DNA of 64,000 nucleotides from CAVVJA01 sp963779485 (GTDB taxonomy: Bacteria; Actinomycetota; Actinomycetes; Mycobacteriales; Jatrophihabitantaceae). Where the stretch lies: assembly GCA_963779485.1 (NCBI GenBank), contig CAVZYJ010000003.1, forward strand, positions 40,407 through 104,406. The letters run 5' to 3'. The notes beneath the pieces were generated by a model. It searched no databases and was not told where the DNA came from. It worked only from the letters and a program-made list of their open reading frames with translations. Of this stretch, positions 59,726 through 64,000 are shown in pieces (positions within the stretch are counted from its first letter, which is position 1; each line of letters begins with the position of its first letter). The position numbers were made by a program, and so were the translations under genes.

Positions 59726-60960
59726 GGCTCGCCTGCAGTGATGTCCAGAGCGCGGGCGAAATCGGCGATGAGAGCGTCGGCCGGTTCGAGCCCGCAGGAG
59801 ATGCGGATCATCCCGTCGTCGATGCGCGCGGCGCGCCGCTCCTCGGGGGTCAATGAGAAGTGCGAGGAGTTGAACGGTGTGCTGACCAGGGTCTCGACGC
59901 CCCCGAGGCTCGTTGCCTCGCATCCGATCCGCAGGTTGCGCAGCACGTCGTGCGCTCGCTGGTTGCCGCCCTCGACGGTGATGCTCACCATCGCGCCGCC
60001 GCCGCAGTTCGGGCGCATCACGCGGGCGGCGACGTCTGCCCGCGCATAGCCGGGCCAGCCGGGGTGTCGTACTGCCAGGACGTCCGGCCGCCGGCCGAGC
60101 GCGTTCGCAAGGGCGTGCGCCGTTTCGGTCTGGCGGCCCATCCGAACCTCGAAGGTTTGCAGCCCGCGCCAGACGAGATACGCCTCGTACGGTCCAAGAT
60201 TCGTGCCCAGCGTGATAACCCGCCGTTGCACGGCGATGACGATTTCGGAGTCAGCGACAACGGCGCCGGCGATGGCATCCGAGTGACCATTGAGGAACTT
60301 CGTCGCCGAATGCACCACGACATCGGCGCCCAGGTGTAGCGGCTGCACGACATATGGGGTGGCGAAGGTGTTGTCGATGACGAGCCGCGCGCCGGCGTCG
60401 CGCGCCAGCTCGGCCAGCCCTGGCACATCGGTCAGCTCCAGCTGCGGATTCGACAGCGTCTCGGCATATACAACTCGGGTCGGGCCACCCTCGATCTCCC
60501 GGCGCCAGCTGTCCAGATCGACCGCGTCGACCCACCGCACGTCGATGCCCCAGGCCGGCAGATCGCGCGTCAACAGGTCACGGGTGTCGCCGTACACCTG
60601 ACGCGCGGCCACGAGGCGATCGCCCGCCCGGGCCAGAGTCAGCAGCGTCGTGGCGATCGCCCCCATGCCGGATGAGGTCATCAATCCGGCGGCGCCGCCC
60701 TCCAGGTCGGCGATCTCGCGCGCCGTGGCGTCCACGGTCGGGTTGCGGAAACGGCTGTACCAATGCTCGACCAAGCCACCGTCCTGGACATCCTTGTAGG
60801 CCCGGTCGTCGAGGAAGTATGTGACCGAGTGGTGGATCGGCGGCACGACCGGGCGGGTGCGCGGCATGAACTCGGCTGCGCGCTCCGGACGGCCGACCGA
60901 TCGAGCCACACCGTCCCGCGGCTGCCCGGGCATCGGAGTGCCCGCGTCATTGGCCGTCAT
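59722..60960 (-). CDS. Cys/Met-metabolism PLP-dependent lyase (cystathionine gamma-synthase/lyase family)
   Basis: The product has the family features: VPPIHHSVTYFLDDRAYKD, YSRFRNPTVDATAREIADLE, AAGLMTSSGMGAIATTLLTL for the phosphate, VVYAETLSNPQLELTDVPGL, ARLVIDNTFATPYVVQPLHL with the Asp, and ADVVVHSATKFLNGHSDAIA with the PLP-binding Lys, then CEATSLGGVETLVSTPF. It cleaves or forms C-S (gamma) bonds in homocysteine, methionine or cystathionine, or acts as an O-acyl sulfhydrylase; which one cannot be read from these motifs. It is joined to the amidohydrolase gene by GTGA overlap and is divergent from the GS-like gene. Confidence 0.88.
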   Translation of the reverse strand: MTANDAGTPMPGQPRDGVARSVGRPERAAEFMPRTRPVVPPIHHSVTYFLDDRAYKDVQDGGLVEHWYSRFRNPTVDATAREIADLEGGAAGLMTSSGMGAIATTLLTLARAGDRLVAARQVYGDTRDLLTRDLPAWGIDVRWVDAVDLDSWRREIEGGPTRVVYAETLSNPQLELTDVPGLAELARDAGARLVIDNTFATPYVVQPLHLGADVVVHSATKFLNGHSDAIAGAVVADSEIVIAVQRRVITLGTNLGPYEAYLVWRGLQTFEVRMGRQTETAHALANALGRRPDVLAVRHPGWPGYARADVAARVMRPNCGGGAMVSITVEGGNQRAHDVLRNLRIGCEATSLGGVETLVSTPFNSSHFSLTPEERRAARIDDGMIRISCGLEPADALIADFARALDITAGEP

Positions 60961-61034
60961 CTCGTTCCTCCAGCCCGCTCGGTCCGCGGCCGTAGCATGG
61001 CACCGCGTTGGCGCGACGAGCGAGCGGAGCCGCG

Positions 61035-62405
61035 GTGGATCAGGCCGATCGGGAACGGCAGGCGGCTCTCGCCCGGCAGGTGCAGCGCGATCTGGCCGAC
61101 CGCGGGGTGGTCGGAGTCGGCGTGACGTGGGTGGACAACAGCGGCGTGACCCGCGTCAAGGCTGTGCCGCTCGGCCGGTTGGAGACGGCGGCCGCGTGGG
61201 GCATCGGCGCCTCCCCGGTGTTCGACGCCTTCTTGCCCGACGACTGGATCGTGGCCGGACGGTACGCCGGCGGTCCGGTGGGGGACTTGCGGCTGCATCC
61301 CGACCTGTCGCGGGTCACGGTGCTCGCGGAGCAGCCCGGCTGGGCGTGGGCGCCGGCCGGGCGCTATCAGCAGGACGGAACCGTGCATCCGCAAGATCAG
61401 CGCAGCCTCGCCCAGGTGGCCGTGACTCGCCTCGCCGACGCCGGCTACACGATGCAGACGGCGTTCGAGATCGAGTGGGCAGTGTCCACGACCGAACCCG
61501 ACTTCACGCCGGCCGCCACCGGTCCGGCCTACGGGTACACCCGGCTGATCGAGCGCTCCGGCTACCTGCGGGACCTGCTCATCGCCCTCGACCAGCAAGG
61601 CGTGTCGGTTGATCAGATCCATCCGGAATACGGCAGCGCGCAGTACGAGCTGTCCGTCGCGGCCGAGGATCCGGTCGGGGCGGCGGACACCTCGGTGCTC
61701 GTGCGGCAGACTATCCGAGCGCTGAGCCTCCGCTACGGGCTTCACGCGTCGTTCTCCCCGAAGGTGCTAGCCGACGGGGTCGGCAACGGCGGACACGTGC
61801 ACATCTCCCTGTGGCGTGGCGATCGCAACCTCTTCGGCGGCGGCCCGGGCCGATACGGGATGACCGGCGAGGCCGAAGCGTTCACCGCCGGCATCCTGGC
61901 CCACCTGCCCGCGCTGCTGGCGATTGGGGCCGCGTCCCTCGCCAGCTACCTGCGGCTCATCCCGAGTCACTGGGCCGGCCCGTACCAGGTGTGGGGACTG
62001 GAGAATCGCGAAGCGGCCATGCGGCTGATCACCGGCTCCACGGGCCAGGCCGGCGCGGCGAATCTCGAGATCAAAGCATTCGACGAGTCAGCCAACCCGT
62101 ACCTCGTTGTCGCGGGCCTCGTCCACACTGGCCTGGCCGGCATCACGGGTGCCGTCCCGCTGCCTGCCCCGGTCAACGTCGATCCGGTGTCGATCCCGCC
62201 GGCCGATCAGGCCCGGCAGGGAATTGTCCCGCTGCCGGATACGCTCGGCGGGGCCACCGACGCGTTCGAGGCCGATGAGCTGCTGACCCGGGCCTTCGGT
62301 TCGGACCTCGCCGCCACCATCGTCGATCTGCGCCGAGCCGAGATAGCGCGATTCGCCGACGCCACGCCGGAGAAGATCGTCAGCGCGGCGCGCTGGAAGT
62401 ACTAA
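61035..62405 (+). CDS. Glutamine synthetase-like protein (FluG C-terminal type)
   Basis: The product follows the GS plan: VGVGVTWVDNSGVTRVKAVP in the N-domain, MQTAFEIEWAVSTTEPDFTP with the first metal Glu, DQIHPEYGSAQYELSVAAED with two more, GLHASFSPKVLADGVGNGGH with VHISLWRGDRNL for ammonium/ATP, YLRLIPSHWAGPYQVWGLEN, and AANLEIKAFDESANPYLVVA with the last Arg/Glu region. It is about 456 residues and of the FluG/PuuA group, which makes gamma-glutamyl amides rather than glutamine itself. GTG 61035 follows GGAG; a TTG at 61008 is less likely. It converges on the sulfatase (26-nt overlap). Confidence 0.88.
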   Translation: MDQADRERQAALARQVQRDLADRGVVGVGVTWVDNSGVTRVKAVPLGRLETAAAWGIGASPVFDAFLPDDWIVAGRYAGGPVGDLRLHPDLSRVTVLAEQPGWAWAPAGRYQQDGTVHPQDQRSLAQVAVTRLADAGYTMQTAFEIEWAVSTTEPDFTPAATGPAYGYTRLIERSGYLRDLLIALDQQGVSVDQIHPEYGSAQYELSVAAEDPVGAADTSVLVRQTIRALSLRYGLHASFSPKVLADGVGNGGHVHISLWRGDRNLFGGGPGRYGMTGEAEAFTAGILAHLPALLAIGAASLASYLRLIPSHWAGPYQVWGLENREAAMRLITGSTGQAGAANLEIKAFDESANPYLVVAGLVHTGLAGITGAVPLPAPVNVDPVSIPPADQARQGIVPLPDTLGGATDAFEADELLTRAFGSDLAATIVDLRRAEIARFADATPEKIVSAARWKY

Positions 62406-64000
62406 GCGCCGGGCCGGGCGGTTGGGAACCGAACGCGGTGAGGAACCGGTTGCGGAACGCGTCCATCGGCCATACCGGGGCTTGCGGTCCGGGCAGCATT
62501 CCGTCCTGCCACCCCCACGACGAGATCCGGCTGAGCACGTTCGGATCGTGCGCGACGATCGTGATCGGGACGTCGTGACTGCCGCCCGATCCGCTGACAA
62601 TCGTGGCCGGTTGGTGGTCGCCGAGCAATACGAGCACCAGATTGTTGTCGTGGAAGGTCTGCACGTAGGAGATCAGCGCGCTGAGCGAGTACTGGATGGA
62701 CTGGCCGTACGCGGCTTTCACCTGATTCGCGTTGCGCCACACGGCGGTGGGGGACTGGCCCTGCGCCGGCATGCTGTCGAAGATCGAGCCGTTACCGACC
62801 TGGTTCCACGGGACCATCCGCGGTAACGGCGCCCACGGTGTGTGCGACGAGACGAGATCGATCTCCGCCATCACCGGAGGGTGGTTCGGCGCCGCCAGTT
62901 CCATGCGCTGGAAGGCGGACAGGATGTACTGGTCGGGCATGGCGGCGTAGCTGAACTTCGGGCCGACATAGCCGACGTTCTGGCTGTTGTACTGCTTGTC
63001 GTAGTGGTAGAAGGACGTTCCCTGCGCGAAATCGCCCTCATCCGAGGGGATGTCGCCGACCGTCCGCCAGCCCGCCTGCTTGAAGGCGTCGCTCAGCGTG
63101 AAGCGGTTGCTCGCGACGAGCTGGTTGTAACGCTGCTGATTGTCGATCCACAGCCCCGACTGCAAGGTGGAGTGGGCCAGCCAGCTGATGCCGCCGAAGG
63201 TCGGTGACGTCAAGAACGCACTCTGGGAGCTGAATCCGGCGGCACGCGGGTGGTCGTGCCGGCATTGAGGACGGCATCCACCTGCGGTGAGAACGCCGAG
63301 CCTTGGACGGCGATGCGCCCGTAGCTCTCCACGAACGCCACGATGACGTCCTTGCCCCGCAGGCCGGTAAGTAGGTCCGCGGTTGGCGTGTTTCGGAACG
63401 AGTCGGGCGAGGCCAGCGTCCCGGCGAACTTCTGCTGGTCCCGGATGCCGGCGTGGACCTCGCGGACCTGGTCGTAGGCCAGCCCGGCCGCGCTCGTCGA
63501 CGCGACCGGTGCCCCGGAGGTGACTTGCACGCCGAATACGGCGCACAGGATCCAGACGATTCCGAGCGCGGCGATGGTGCGGGCCGACGCCGCGCGGTGG
63601 CGGGCGGTCAGCCGGGTCAGGCGTACCAGCGACAGGGTGACGAAGACGAGTACGGCCACGATGAGGAGGATCGCCAAGATCACCGCGACGACGGCCCACG
63701 TCTGACCCACTGAATCCCGGAGCACACCCACGGCTGGCCCGAAATAGCTCCAGTCGGTCACGGGCTGGAACGGCCGATCAAGCGCCGCGAAGAACCCCAT
63801 GTCGAGGATCTTCACGACAGTGAGCAACCCGAGCAGGACTCCGGTGATCACGGCGAGGATGCCTCGGGCCCGCGCTGGCAGGATCAAGCTGAGCGCGACG
63901 ATCACGAGGCCCTCTATCGGGATGCGAAGGAAGGCGCCCGGGCCGAGGCGGTCGAGCTGGTCGGGGCCGACGAGCGCGAACCAGACGAGCAACGCCGCGA
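62380..64000 (-). pseudogene. LTA synthase-like membrane sulfatase/phosphotransferase, frameshifted, truncated by the window
   Basis: The N-terminal frame (to 63210) has several membrane segments (GLVIVALSLILPARARGIL, LAVITGVLLGLLTVVKIL, VVAVILAILLIVAVLVFV) and the start of the outer domain, DVIVAFVESYGRIAVQG. The frame shifts near 63235 and goes on GFSSQSAFLTSPTFGGISWL with the probable nucleophile Thr/Ser, then AEIDLVSSHTPWAPL, NLVLVLLGDHQPATIVSG with the metal-binding Asp-His. It ends at 62380, overlapping the GS-like gene by 26 nt. The frame is open to the right edge, so more N-terminal sequence lies outside. It belongs to the alkaline-phosphatase superfamily of LtaS-like membrane enzymes. 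Confidence 0.75.

Overview
The window is high-GC, densely coded DNA with GTG and TTG starts, many 1-8 nt stop/start overlaps, and an actinobacterial gene set: an LLM-type flavin/F420 oxidoreductase, a deazaflavin-dependent reductase, an ECF sigma factor with a DGPF/YciI partner, an SCO6745-family protein and a DUF6314 protein. A soil actinomycete of the Frankineae type would fit, but nothing here fixes the genus. No rRNA, tRNA, CRISPR array, transposase or phage gene was seen.

Layout. 0-6.3 kb: the tail of an osmoprotectant-binding protein, a frameshifted propeller enzyme, a family III CoA transferase, a VOC protein, a P-loop kinase, an NTF2-like protein, GrpB, and remnants. 6.4-13.5 kb: a zinc metallopeptidase, a TetR/hydrolase pair with two matching operators, a promoter buried in a long inverted repeat, a LacI regulator, and a frameshifted SagB-like oxidoreductase. 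13.6-25.4 kb: an LLM oxidoreductase-ABC exporter operon, a seven-repeat lectin-like propeller, a 943-residue membrane protein whose hydrolase motifs flank about 13 membrane segments, and a YciI-ECF sigma unit. 25.5-33 kb: a secreted phosphatase-like protein and a group of signalling genes (a histidine kinase, a lone receiver, a NarL regulator) around a secreted beta-lactamase-fold protein. 33.1-36 kb: a compact operon of a DUF2130 nuclease-like protein, a ParB-like protein and a probable ubiquitin-like protein; this is the best candidate for an undescribed system. 36-49.5 kb: AzlCD with an Lrp regulator, an XRE-CMD-quinone reductase operon facing an aldo-keto reductase, a glutamine amidotransferase, a hemerythrin protein, an autoregulated HTH/Clp-N pair, a K+ channel and a MoaD-like protein. 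49.6-62.4 kb: catabolic genes (acyl-CoA synthetase, two SDRs, a ketosteroid-dehydrogenase-like flavoprotein, a sugar-isomerase-like TIM barrel, transketolase), then a separated FluG-like pair (amidohydrolase and glutamine synthetase-like) with a PLP lyase. 62.4-64 kb: a frameshifted, truncated LTA-synthase-like sulfatase.

Two window-wide patterns stand out. First, a 46-68 bp palindrome (arms GTGATCTTGGACTT / AAGTCCAAGATCAC) occurs seven times between 27.9 and 57.7 kb, six of them at or within about 50 nt after a stop codon. Second, seven otherwise conserved genes are each broken by one small indel, which points to sequencing or assembly error as much as to gene decay.
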